64,000 bases of DNA from Drosophila pseudoobscura (taxonomy: Eukaryota > Arthropoda > Insecta > Diptera > Drosophilidae), in contig NC_046681.1 in NCBI RefSeq assembly GCF_009870125.1, positions 6,895,001-6,959,000 on the forward strand, given 5' to 3'. The notes beneath the pieces are model-generated. The model was not told the origin of the DNA and made no database searches. It saw nothing but the letters and a program-made list of their open reading frames with translations. The position numbers and the translations under genes were made by a program. Below, piece after piece: positions 1-11,444 of this stretch. The number at the start of each line of letters is the position of its first letter. Within the stretch, counting starts at the first letter, position 1.

Positions 1-2280
1 TACGACGGCTTCTTGTGATCGGAAAAATGTCCCTGATTTTATGAAGTCCTTTTCAAGGACCAAGGATATCAAGGACACTTTTATATTTAGTTTTCTCGGC
101 TATTTGATCCAAAAATAATAATTATTCAATATAATTCAAGAATAATAATTATATAGTTATATAACGTATATTTTTCAATAATTTCATTTATTATAACTTA
201 TCTACTATCTAAATATATGGATGCGTAAATCCTTAAACCTAACAACAACGAGATCTACATATCTATACTCTATATTCTAGAGTATCGTGCACGCGAAGCC
301 CCTTCCTTGGTTACCATAGTGAAAGTCCTTGTTCTCGATGACCAGGTCGAATGATGACGATGGCCTTATGCGTGGATCTTGCAATGGGTTTTCTGCTGTC
401 ACCTGTCCCCTGTCCCTCCGCTCCTCTCCTGCTGGGATACGAGTATTTCTGGCTGGGATACTTTGATAGGACTCCGCCTGGCTGGGGGAAATCGGATACG
501 ACTCGATTTTTGGCAAGGCCTAGGGTACATTAGTGCTCTGTGAAGGAAAATATATTTTAAAATAAAATCCACACTTAAATGCTGATTCACTTACGCCTCT
601 TGAAGCTTCCACCGTCGATCACTGGTCCCTGTTGCAGTGGACGGGACGCCACATTGTCGACTCAGCGGCACAGCAGCGGCATCATGGCTATGGCCCGCAG
701 CGGGACAGCTAATGGCTGCCACAGTCCAGCCAGGAGCACATCCCTTGGACCTCCCGAGAGGACGAGGAGCTACGGCGGAATACCCCGCGGGGGAGGTACC
801 GATGTCGAGCTGACTGGAAGGGCGGAGAAAAATGCGTGGGACGCAAGGAAGAGGGTCACGGCAGTGGCCGGACCCAAAGGTCGCACGTCGGACCCGAAGT
901 TACGAATGTATCTCTGAATGTAATCAATATTTTCTGCTATGGAGTTGAACAACGCGCTTTGATTATGCAATGAGTGCAAATGCTCGTAGTTATTGATGGA
1001 TTGTCAATATGCCCGGCATCTCTTTGTTCGCCTTTATTTTGCGAAGGAGAAACTTTTTGTGGGGCTTTATAATTGATTTCGTTCGATTCGGAGCGCGGTG
1101 GCGCTCGGAGTCAGCGATGAGCGAGCTATGTATTTATGTATGCCGCCGCCCCGCTTTAGAAAACTATTGGAAACTATAGAAAACTAATAACAATAATATT
1201 GTTGATTAAGCATTAATCAAAAGCAGAGCCAGAGGTGGCAGGAGGGAGTCAGGGCAACGGCAGAGAAAGAAAATAAAAACAAAAGACAATGGAAAATGGG
1301 CAATGGGCAATGGGCATTAGGCAGTCGGAGAAAAGGGAAAGTGGTTCTCTCTTTCTAGCTTCGGGCGATACCTGATTTAAGAAACAGCCCAAAATAACGG
1401 TTCCAACAATGCCAAATTTATTGGAGTCCATCGTATCGGGGGCTTGCGATAGGCCTTAATTACGAAAGAGCTTTGCCCAATATGGATTCCTAATTCAGCC
1501 GTTGGGAAAACGAAAAAAAAAAAAAACACAAAAAAAAACAAAAACAGCAGTGAAACACACATTTTAAAAATTGTCCGTCCATCAAATGATAAGCTGCCGC
1601 TGATAGGGCCCCCCTCGGACATTTCATTAAGCCCTAAAGCACAGCACAAAGTGGAGTGGCCGCTGAGAGCAGAGCGGGCGGTGAGCGAGCTTTTGCTGTT
1701 GCTGCGAAAGCTCGGGCGCTTGGCCGTTCGGCCTTGGCATCGTGTGGGTTCGTTCGGGTAGGAACAGCTGATCGAACTTGGCCAGGTTCGGGGCTCGGCT
1801 CCCGCTGGAGTAACCGTCGCCCCACTCGCAGACGAAGAAAAGAGTTGGCAGCGCGCGGTTCATGCCACAGACAAAGCGGAAGAGTAACTCCCATCGCAGC
1901 GGAAGATTCTACTTATTTCGTGCCGTGACAAATGGGATTTACTGGGAAGCTATAGTGAAATAAAGCCAGCAGAAACGGTTCTTTCCCAGAAGAAGAACCG
2001 GAAAGTGTACCCGAAGCAATTCGCGGAGACTAAACCGATGAGAATAGAGCAGAACACAGCCGAAACTAGCATTTGGGGGGCCAAGCTACGTTCAACTGAT
2101 AGATAAATCTCCATAAATCAAAATATCAAATAACCATCGACCACAAGACAAACTGTGCAGTGCCACCGGTGGACCCACCAGCAACACTTGCATTTTCCCC
2201 ACGTATAATCGCCCAGCAGCTCCCGACTGACACACATTTGATGAGAACAAACAGCAAACTGAAATAAATCAACCAAAATA
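1..2280. other. Upstream DNA and probable 5' UTR of the membrane-protein gene; no gene recognised
   Basis: The first 600 bases are AT-rich without a convincing coding frame. A GC-rich block follows at about 600-900. Its reading frames are interrupted or unlike any family I know, but on the minus strand it ends in a good splice donor (GGC|GTAAGT at about 589-594), so it could be a noncoding first exon of a gene to the left. The stretch from about 1.1 to 1.6 kb holds A-rich runs. From about 1.65 kb to the ATG at 2281 the composition is that of a fly 5' UTR (CA-rich, few ATGs near the end), but I could not place the transcription start. Confidence 0.35.
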
Positions 2281-5200
2281 ATGTCAACGAAATCAATACA
2301 AGGCGGCAGCTGCAGCAGGCTGTCGCTGCTGTTGCTGTTGCTGCTGCTGCCGACGCTGCTGGCAGCATCCACAGGCCCCAAGCAGCGTGCCCGAATAGCG
2401 AAGAGTCCCAGCGACAACAATGCATCGATGGTCGAGGCCACGTCAAAGGCAGCCTCCACAGCAGGGAAAACATCCGAGGGCGGCGGAAGCGGGAGCCGTG
2501 GCAACAATGCCAAAGCTGGTAGCAAGTATGGTGAGTCCTATAAGCAGAGGAGTATAAATGCTTGGTATATACAGACATATATGCCTGTACAAGCATAACG
2601 ACAGACCAAAGACAGAGCCAGACCCAGCCAGGGCCCAGTTGCAGTTGCACTGGAAGCTACTTAAAGCATTCGAGTCGTAGCGTTCGTTCTTTTGGTTTCC
2701 TTTCTGCCTCTGTCAAAGTCGCAGTCGAAGTCGATGCTGGAGTCGTTGGAGTAGGAGACTGCCTAATTGCATTTGGTCACGATCTGTGCTGCCCCGACGT
2801 ATGCAGTTCTTTGCTTCTGCTGCTGCTGCTGCTGCTGTACCCATTTATGTATGTTCCTGAAAGTATTTTCCCTAGTCGTCGAGGGCCTGCCCTTGGCAGT
2901 GAAATCGTTTCACGCTCCGGCATCGAAAGACTTAGACAACGAACTTGTCCGGCAGCTAATTTCTGCTGCTGTCCCTGGCCCTGGCCCTGTCCCCCCATTC
3001 GGTGCCAATCAAGCGGCCAAGTGGACAAGCGGGAAATGTGCAAACATTTCCTCCCGGCCACTGCTGAAGGGGGGACGAAGTCCGAGTCAAAGACAGACCC
3101 GCGCTCGCGGCTGCAGCCCCGCCCCAGAATCGCTTCAGAACCGCAAAGCGGAAATTGCATCGGGAAATCAGGATTTTCGAGAGAGCAAAAGTGCCATTAG
3201 GCCAAGCAAAATGCTAGTAATCGCTGCGGAACACACACCACACCACACATATGGTCATATCATGCTGATCAAATTAGCCAAAGCGGTGCCAGACCCCCAA
3301 TTACATCACGGGCAATGACAGATCAAGATGGATCTGAGCAGATTGCGGCAATTTGTCGTGTCAATGGATCGTAATGGAACTTCCAGCGGCGGCATCTTGG
3401 AAATGCATGGGGCTTAGTCTTGGTGTGACATTTCCTTTATTTCCCTCCAATCGCTTGCATAACAGGCAATGACGGCTACGAACAGAACAGAACAGAACAG
3501 ATCTCCGAATCGAGTGCAGTGTCATGGATAAACTTCCCAAGACTTCGTCTGGCGGAGAAACGTCCATTAATCAAAACGATTTATGTACTGATGCTGCAAT
3601 TGGAGTCGAAACCCCTTGTCATCCTCCGTGGCATTTTGTGATCAGTGTTCGGCCTCGGCCTCGGCCAAACCAGCAGAGCGCAGCACAGATCTGCGGCAAT
3701 GGCATCTCTCTAGCCCCGATGTCAGAATTTGTGCCATGACAGAATTTTCACTTTTCCCTGTTCTCTGTGTGAAATTCGCCTAAAAACGCTCCTGCAGCAA
3801 TCCACACAAATCGGTGTCAATGGTTCCAACATGGGAAACGCAGCCTGCAACAAGCAGCCTGCAACAAGCAGCCACTTGCAACCACTTGCAGCAGCCACAT
3901 CTTGAGATGCCTGGCTGCGGCAAATGGCGTTTCTAATTGCGGATTATGCAAGGTTCTGCTTGGGAGGAGAGGCGCCACAGCCAGCCTCTGGGACATTGCT
4001 GGCTTGCGAAATTGTTTGGAAATCAGGGCTAAGTGGGCAAGAAAAATTTTAAATTGTCCATGTTTGGCATGCCTTGACCTTATCCTTCTACATTATTATT
4101 TATATTGATTCACTAACTAGCTATTATTTGATCTACGTGGTCGTAGTGCACATCAGGGACTGTTCTGGAGAAGTTTTGAGCACCTCATGGTCTTAAATTA
4201 GAATCCATATTAATCTCGAGTCATTAATTCAAGTCGTTCAAATGCTGCTCCATCTCTTACTAATAAGTCCGTTTCTTCGGCTCCAGATCTGGAGATCGCA
4301 ACGAGTCTCCATTTGTCTCACTTTAAGAGCACGTTCCTGCCGCAATTGCCTTCATCCATCGCAGTCCCATTGCCTGCCCAGCCCCATCTTCAATCTAGTT
4401 TTTACTTCGCCATAACTGCTGGCCCCCTCTGGCTAATTCACGTCACACTTCCAGTCTGATCCTCCATCACTTGGAGGAGAAAAAAGTGCAGAGCCTGAGA
4501 GCCCCGCGGGCCCCAACGTCACTGCAGCGTGCTCAGATCTTCTCTGGCTGGGAACAGCCACTTAGTGGCACATTGGGTGCCCAAGAGCGGCAAATGAAAT
4601 AAAACTAATCCAAAAGCGTGTCTGGAAACGAGTTCTTTGCCCCCACTCTGATCTGGCAGTTGATTTGCATGCAAGAGGCGACTTGAACTGCAACTACAAC
4701 TGCCACGAATCTGCTGCTGTGGCTCTAACCCCATTTCCCTATGCCCATGCCGATGCCTATGCCTATGCCTATGCCTATGCCCGTTCTCACTTTGGTAACC
4801 TTCAACAGAGATACGCGGCGTTGCCGGTGAACCACATTACAAATCGGTGAATCTGACCTGGGAAGTGGAGTTCGTGCCGTCGGCCGCTGACACAGATACG
4901 AATGGAGACGGAGTTGGAGACAAAGACGGAGTCGGTGCCACTGGGTCCCCAGTGAATGTGACAAATATGAGCAACGAAGTGGAACCGCCCAAGGCATTCC
5001 AGATCTTCTACTGCGAGATGCAGAACTACGGTCCGCAGCGGTGCCGCGTGAAGCTGGTGAACGGCACCACCGCTGAGGTGGCTGCCGATGCCGAAGACCC
5101 CATAGGGTAAGTGGTTTCGCCATCTGGGGAAGAGCCCGACCTGAGCTTCCATTGCCCTCTATAGATTGCAAGTCCAGCACTTTAGCGCTGCCGTGGACAA

Positions 5201-6603
5201 CCTGAGGATGGCCACTAGGTACAGCTTCCACGTTCGCCCTGCCACCCAGAGACGCCTCCAGGTGGGTGGTGCTCGCAGGCCGAATGCACGCGCCGAGGTC
5301 CATGACGAGAACGAGATCGAAAGTGCCGCCTCTGGGCACCTGCCCGGCCAGAGCATCATCATTCCCACGAAGGGTTGTAAGTAGACTGGAACTCTCTCCC
5401 CCCTTCCGCCCATTCAAGCCACTACCTTTGTCTAGTCTCTGCCCATGCCACGCAATGCCTGCCGCATGCCTCGGAGATCGAGGTGGAGACGGGCCCCTAC
5501 TTCGGCGGACGCATCGTCGTGGATGGCGGCAACTGCGGCGTGAAAGGAGACGCCAGCGATGCCGCCGATAAGTACACCATGCGGATCGACCACAAGAAGT
5601 GCGGCAGCATGGTCAAGCCGGAGACCAACACGGTGGAGACCTTCATCACAGTGCAGGAGAACCTGGGCATCTTCACGCATAGCACGAGGCGGTAACTTGA
5701 CCCCCCAGCAGTCCCAGCCAGAAACCTAACCTTGAACAAAATCCCCTCGCCCTCCAGCTTTGTGGTGGTCTGCAGCTACCAGTCGGGCATGCAGACAGTG
5801 CGGGCCAGCTTCACTGTGCCCGGCAAGAATGGTGTGGCCGCCGCATACGAGCCCAACGATCCCTTCGAGCCCGACGACGACGACCAGCGTCTGGGCAGGG
5901 AGCTGCGGCAGATGCGCTACGTCAACAAGAGCGAGCTGGTGCTCAGGGAGTCCGACTCCGAGGCGGAGTCCGTGGAGCAGGCTGCTCTTGTAGAGGCGGC
6001 ACAACCGCCAGCGACGGAGGAGAGTGCCCTTCCAGCAGTCCAGGCCCACAACAGCAGCAACAGTCGTCAGCAGGGACGCGCCCTAAGCCTGGCCAGCCTC
6101 AAGGAGGTGAACAGCCTGGCAGAGGAGCCGGCTCGGGGTCAGACTCTGGAGCAGGTGGGCACCAAGTATGCCAAACTGGTTGTCGACCAGACGCCGGGAC
6201 TGGCACAGAACTCCTGGAGCTCGGCCAGATCGCGACCCGCCCAACGCGAGGCTGGCCCAGACGATGGCGATGGAGATGACTATGACGACGAGGGTGAGTA
6301 GCTTGTCAGCGACAATCGTGATTCGTGATGGCCATTACCGCGGGAGCCTCCCTCTCCGTCTCTCTTCCTGCAGTGTTTGCCCCCACACTGCGTTACATAA
6401 GCTCGAATCTGAGCAGCGTGCTGGTAACTGTTTCCATATCTGTGATAATCATCAGCATTTGCCTCGTTCTGGTGCAGCGCCAGCGGCTGCGTCCCAAGAC
6501 TCCGGCAGGCCACCGCTTGTCCACATCGTCGATGGCCCCCCACCTGCCGCACAAGACGCTGCCCCGCGCCTTGCAGCAGCAGCAGTATCAGTGCACCTTG
6601 TAG
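2281..6603 (+). CDS. Single-pass membrane protein with FN3-like region and ZP-N-like module (593 aa, six exons)
   Basis: Predicted exons are 2281-2530, 4809-5106, 5165-5376, 5436-5691, 5758-6293 and 6374-6603. All junctions are GT-AG, the phases agree and the sum is exactly 594 codons with the stop. The product starts with a Leu-rich signal peptide (about residues 10-30), followed by a Ser/Gly/Ala-rich linker. Residues about 97-215 look FN3-like (NLTWE, FQIFYCEMQ, LRMATRYSFHV). Residues about 255-350 carry four cysteines in the contexts TQC, GNCG, KKCG and VVCSY, which is the C1-C4 arrangement of a ZP-N module. A long acidic, Ser/Gln-rich stalk follows (DPFEPDDDD, later GDDYDDEG), then a hydrophobic helix at about 531-551 and a short basic tail ending QCTL. 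No ZP-C half is visible. It is probably a cell-surface or matrix-facing protein. The orthologue name is not known to me and the function is unassigned. Confidence 0.85.
4741..4782. repeat. (ATGCCT)n hexamer array just upstream of a splice acceptor
   Basis: Seven tandem hexamers of the form ATGCCN lie in intron 1 of the membrane-protein gene. They end 26 bases before exon 2, which starts at 4809, so the array takes the place of most of the usual pyrimidine tract. Confidence 0.85.
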
Positions 6604-7022
6604 GTGCCCCTCCACCCATCCCCACACTCCACACTCCGCACCACACACCCCACACCCCACAACGACTCTCTTCCAGCAGGCTATGCCCACTTGTCCTGCT
6701 GAATGCACCAAGCCTCATTTAGCTGAAGATGACTGCGCATAGCCCGGGCCACCTCCACCTCCAACAATCACAGAGGCTCCAGCTCCAGCTCCAGCTACAT
6801 CTCCAACTGCAACGGTACCAGCGGGATCAGCAGTGCATCCCAATATTTACATAATTGTAAGCCCGTCTTTGTCCCTGCCCCTGCCCAGGCTTTAACTTGA
6901 ACTGTGCAATTCCGAATGACTACTGGGAGGTCGCGAATTGCCACTGACTTTCTTATAGAGCGAGATTAGTTTGTAAACTCTAGCTGTACGTATTTTGTAT
7001 AAATTATTTATGATGTCGAGCA

Positions 7023-7028
7023 AATAAA
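7023..7028 (+). terminator. Polyadenylation signal AATAAA of the membrane-protein gene
   Basis: A canonical AATAAA lies 420 bases after the stop codon at 6603, in AT-rich sequence. The implied 3' end is near 7045, giving a 3' UTR of about 440 bases. Confidence 0.65.
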
Positions 7029-7680
7029 CACGAGTATTTGTATCTGTAACTACTTACTATAAATGGTATATCTTTTGTTATTTGAAAGGGTGTCCCAGCG
7101 AAGCGTAGTTCTACTTTTTAACGACAGCCCGAGAGCATGTTTTAGAAATGTAGAACTAAATTCCAAAGCTGTTTCAAACAGCTAACTGGATCGTGACCCA
7201 AAAGGAAAGTCAACCAATAGGTCAGCCCCCAAATGGAAGCCCTAAAACTCTTGCTTCCTTCCTTCATCATTATCATCACCATCATCATCAGAAGCAGCAG
7301 CCACAGAAGCACCAGCAGATCGAATCATAACTGACAGACCATTATTTCAGAAATAGGTTTTTAATGATTCTATCGAGAGTATAGCCGCACTGCGGGTGCC
7401 CGAGTGCCGAATGTTCTGTCTTGGCTTACAGTAGAATTACGAAATTGTGTTAAGACGTTGACTCGGCGGACAGCGATTTGCATGAAAGTGGCACAAAGAG
7501 TTGTCAACGCGACTTCCACCTCTTGGCGGCTGAAACCCCGCCATGGGGAGGGGAGTTCTCGAACGGAAGCCGGCAGATAAAACAGAATAACCGACAGAAG
7601 ACATAAAACTTAGCTTCAACTGCAGTTCGGGGGTCTCGTTATTGTTGTCGGTTGCCCAATATGGAGAGCTAGAGCCAGAG

Positions 7681-7728
7681 TCCGACTCCGAGTCCGACTC
7701 CGAGTCCAAGTCCGAGCTGGAGTCCGAC
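7681..7728. repeat. Imperfect (TCCGAC/TCCGAG)n hexamer array
   Basis: About eight tandem copies of TCCGAS can be read directly. One frame of it makes the Ser/Asp/Glu run of the spurious minus-strand open frame here, which I do not regard as a gene. Confidence 0.85.
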
Positions 7729-8773
7729 TACATTGGGACGTGCCTGCGGTGAGACCCCAGCGAAAGGCGTTCTGAAAACTTTCTGATTGAAGTGCCTTCC
7801 TGGACTGGGAGCCCGAGCCCCCGAGAGTTTGGAGCTGGAAGCTTAGCTTGGCTTGGAAAAGGGGAAGTGCTCAACTCAATGGATTTTTGCATAGAAAAGC
7901 CATTAGGCCGGATTTCTTCATCATCATCATCGTCGTCGGCGTCGTCGTCGTCATCAGATACAAAAGGTTTGTCTAGGCTTTTGTTTGTTCGTTGTTGGAG
8001 TATTATTAGAACACAAAAACCAAGTAAGCGTTAAGATCGCGAAAACAGAAACCAACAAATAAATAAACTTTCTCATCTGCAAGCCAGACCTAGACCAAGA
8101 CCAAGACCAAGACCGAGACAAAGGCCAAGTCCAAGTCCAGGCCCAACCAAGCCTTCACCTTCACTCACTGCAGCAGCAGCAGCAGCAGCGGCAGCCTTAC
8201 CACCGCCAGTGGATCAAATTTCACCCACAGTTGCGTTTTGACGTTGATTAGCATGTGGCATACATAAATCTCGTGGATTGGGTCGGGCTTCCGTTTCCCT
8301 TTTCTGACGCCCGACGCCCGACGCCTGACGCACTCCAGATGCCAGGCGGGAGATTGTTTAGGCGACCATAACGCGCTGCACTTATTACGAGTATGCTGCC
8401 AGCTGGGAGACTTTGACTTGGACCCGTGCATAATGAGGCCAACGATCTTGGCCAAGAAGCCAGCCAAACAGCTTAATGAGCCACCAAGCAACAAGCAGCA
8501 AGCAGCTCTGGCCGCGAGCTCTGTCTTGTATTAGAATGCGAGCAACTGACGAAGACGAAAGTAAAATGCTTTGTGAAAGTTTCCATTTCTCTCCTTCTTT
8601 CTGGCTTGCCAAAAACCATACTCATAGCCGTGCACATCAAGATCATTTTTCTTCTTCTGGCCGGGATAATTAACGTTCATCAGCCGCACAATTGAAAATG
8701 ATCAAACGATCAGTGCCGGAGAACACAGCTGGAAAGCGTTTTCTAGGGGAAATTACTCGGCGAAACCCTCCGT

Positions 8774-8805
8774 CCCATACCCATCCCCATCCCCATCCCC
8801 ATCCC
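8774..8805. repeat. (CCCATC)n hexamer array
   Basis: Five near-perfect CCCATC units follow one another, in the gene-poor interval between the two convergent genes. Confidence 0.85.
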
Positions 8806-9654
8806 AGTTTTACATCTAATTATTTATCTGATTTAAACCTCGGATGGGGATTTGTGTCAGATCTGCCAGATCTGGGGTGCATCTGGGTGAGGAAAGTTCT
8901 TGTGGCAAATTGCACCCAAATGCCAAATGGCTTCCGCCCCCCTGGCCCACGGATGGCCCACTCCAGGCAACCAGGCAACTGGTTTATCTTTTGGGCAATC
9001 GTGATCTGGCAGAACCACGAAAATGGAACAACCGCGCGCTCATTGTTTCATTGTATCAAACCATCATCAGCGGACGTTTTGTTTTGGCTTTTAGTTCCGA
9101 TTCTGGGCTAATGGCGGTCGCACTTTTAATGATTATAATGATTATTATTATGAATGTTGTGGTCTGTGAGAGGGGGGGACCTAGAAGATTGGTGTCAAAT
9201 TTGGGAATACTCTAGCCTGGTTTCGGATACGGCTTCAAGTCAAGTTTAAAGTTCAGAAATAGCATTCAATGGAGCTCTAAATGATGACTCGTTTTCGTTA
9301 GGGTTCGGTGGGAATAATTGGATAAGTATACACTCGTATTGCAACACACAAGAAATCCCTTTGGGGAACAAACAATGCTGTTATGCAAATAGTTAATGTC
9401 TTTTGTCTGTTGAACCCCAACTAAGTTCAGTGGAGACGCCTTGGAATGGTCTCTGGAGTATGCAAAAACAGTTCTACCGCAACTGGCATCTAAGTGGCTG
9501 ATGACTGATGACTGATGACATCACCGGCCAAATACCCTTCTAATTTGAAAAGGAAAGACATTTGTACCAGCGTCTGACAGCCTAGCATGACAATAACCAT
9601 TACGCACTGACTATATAAAGTGTAACTACAGAAACAGAACTACTACCCGTTTAT

Positions 9655-9696
9655 GGACCTGGACCTGGACCTGGGCCTGGGCCTGGGCTTGGAGGA
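9655..9696. repeat. (GGACCT/GGGCCT)n hexamer array
   Basis: Three GGACCT units change into four GGGCCT-like units, a tandem array with an internal base change of phase-preserving type. Confidence 0.85.
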
Positions 9697-9884
9697 GCTG
9701 GGAAAATAATTTAGCGTAAATAAAAACCTGCCATTCGGTTAATTTTATTTTCCACTTCCCAGCAATTCCCCTCGCGCGCTCCCAGGGAGAATCGGAGAAT
9801 AGGAGAATCGGAGAACAACAAGTGGAAGTGCTGGGGCCTGGCCCTGGCTGAAACCACAAGTTCTTCGGCTTGTGCCTGGCTATG

Positions 9885-9918
9885 GCTCGGCTCGGCTCTG
9901 CTCTGCTCTGCTCTGCTC
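9885..9918. repeat. (GCTCG/GCTCT)n pentamer array
   Basis: Tandem GCTCG units pass into GCTCT units. This is one of the few arrays in the window whose period is not six. Confidence 0.8.
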
Positions 9919-10257
9919 TAATGTATGCGCCTGCACCTGCTCTTGCTCTTGGTATTGGTATGGGTATTGGTCGGAATGGTGGTAGTGGTGTAATGGTCTT
10001 CCTCGGATTGCATTGCTGTGCCTTTCTGGTGATTTCCTGCATCGCTGCATGCAAGTTATGTCTCTATCAAGTTTAGTATTTGTATCTGACGCCGGGCAGA
10101 ATTCGCTTCTCTCTGGCGACTTGATGCATGGCCGTAGTTGAAGCGCAACGCTTGCTTGCCACAACAAGTACAACAAGTACTACGAGCAACAGCCACTGCC
10201 TCAACCCCAGAACTAGCTTCCACTGGCACAACTTTAGTAACGACTACTGTAACCGTA

Positions 10258-10303
10258 ACCAGCCCCAGCCCCAGCCCAACCCCAGCCCAGTCCCAGTCCC
10301 ATT
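10258..10303. repeat. (CCCAGC)n hexamer array
   Basis: Roughly seven imperfect CCCAGC/CCCAGT units, directly after an ACxACx-rich stretch. No coding role is apparent. Confidence 0.8.
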
Positions 10304-11392
10304 CCCAAAACGCGTCTCTCTCTCGTTCTCGGTGTGTCGCAATGCGTCGCGCGCGAGTATCTTAGCCAAAGCTACCGCCTCTCTCTGTTATGGCCATATC
10401 CAAAAGCTACTCGTATTACAGGGTATTTGGTATGAGGTATGTGGATTGATATGGTCCAATCGGGGGATCTTTGGGCTTTGAGCAAATGTGATCTCATGGA
10501 TATATATATAATTAAAATTAAAATTAAATATAAATATAAATACTTGCATAGCAAGAGAATGACTCAAGGACATCTCACAGTCGATCACCCTTCGTTGTCT
10601 CCGTGCTTGTTCTTCTCTAGGTTTCAGTTTTGGCTGTCGCACATTGTTGGGCACATTTTAAAGTCTTTTTCTTGTTCTCGACTGTTTTTATGTTTCTGCG
10701 TGTGGCTTTTCGCATCCCAAGGCACGCCGACCGACCGATCGGCCAACCGACCCCTTCCCAGACCATTCCATTCCGGCCAAGTCCATCCATCCCATAGCCA
10801 TTCCATTTCTGCTCGGAGCTCATAACTGTTCTTGACGCGCTTACCTTTGAAATTAGTTGGCCTGGCCAACGCCAGTGCCGATGTGCGTTTCGGGCCGGGC
10901 TGAGTGACAACGGCTACAACAGCAGCAGCAGCAGCGAGCGAGACCAACTAGCCACGCCTCCTCCGCCCCTGCTAATCAACTGCGTATTTCAATTTACCGT
11001 TGCCAAAAAAAGGAAGGAAAAGAACAGAATACTCGTGGAAATTTGTAGTTTCTTTGAGCAGAAAGTGGCTAAAACAGGGAATGGCACGAGAACCAGCACC
11101 AGCCACCAGGCACCAGCACTGGAATGGCCAAAAGGAGAAAAGTTCTCCCGAGGTACTCGTACTTTAGTTAATTCAGATTTTTATGCGACACCCGTTAGTT
11201 TCAGCATATTATTGCCGTCGCTCCGCCTTGGTTATGGCTGGCTCTGACTCTGGCTCTGGCTCTGGGGTCGTGCAAATTGTGGGAGCCCACTGTGCCATTT
11301 CCTATCCGTAGCTATCCGGCGACGGGCCAGCGGCCACATTAAGTCATTTTCCCATTGAGGCTGCTCCAGATTCCCACACAATTGCTCTGCTT

Positions 11393-11444
11393 ACTCCGCC
11401 TCCGCCTCCGACTCAGACTCCGACTCCGACTCCTACTCCGACTT
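11393..11444. repeat. (CTCCGA/CTCCGC)n hexamer array
   Basis: Eight imperfect hexamers run from TACTCCGCC to CCGACTTC. The array resembles the TCCGAC array at 7681 in unit sequence, although the two are 3.7 kb apart. Confidence 0.8.

Noticed and set aside
770..979. Minus-strand frame reading IAENIDYIQRYIRNFG
   Set aside because: It starts on TTG, ends within the GC-rich block, and cannot be extended through the donor at 589 without stops.
2126..2650. Antisense open frame of 174 codons over the signal-peptide exon
   Set aside because: It is the complement of a Leu-codon-rich signal peptide and CAG repeats; no start context or splice evidence.
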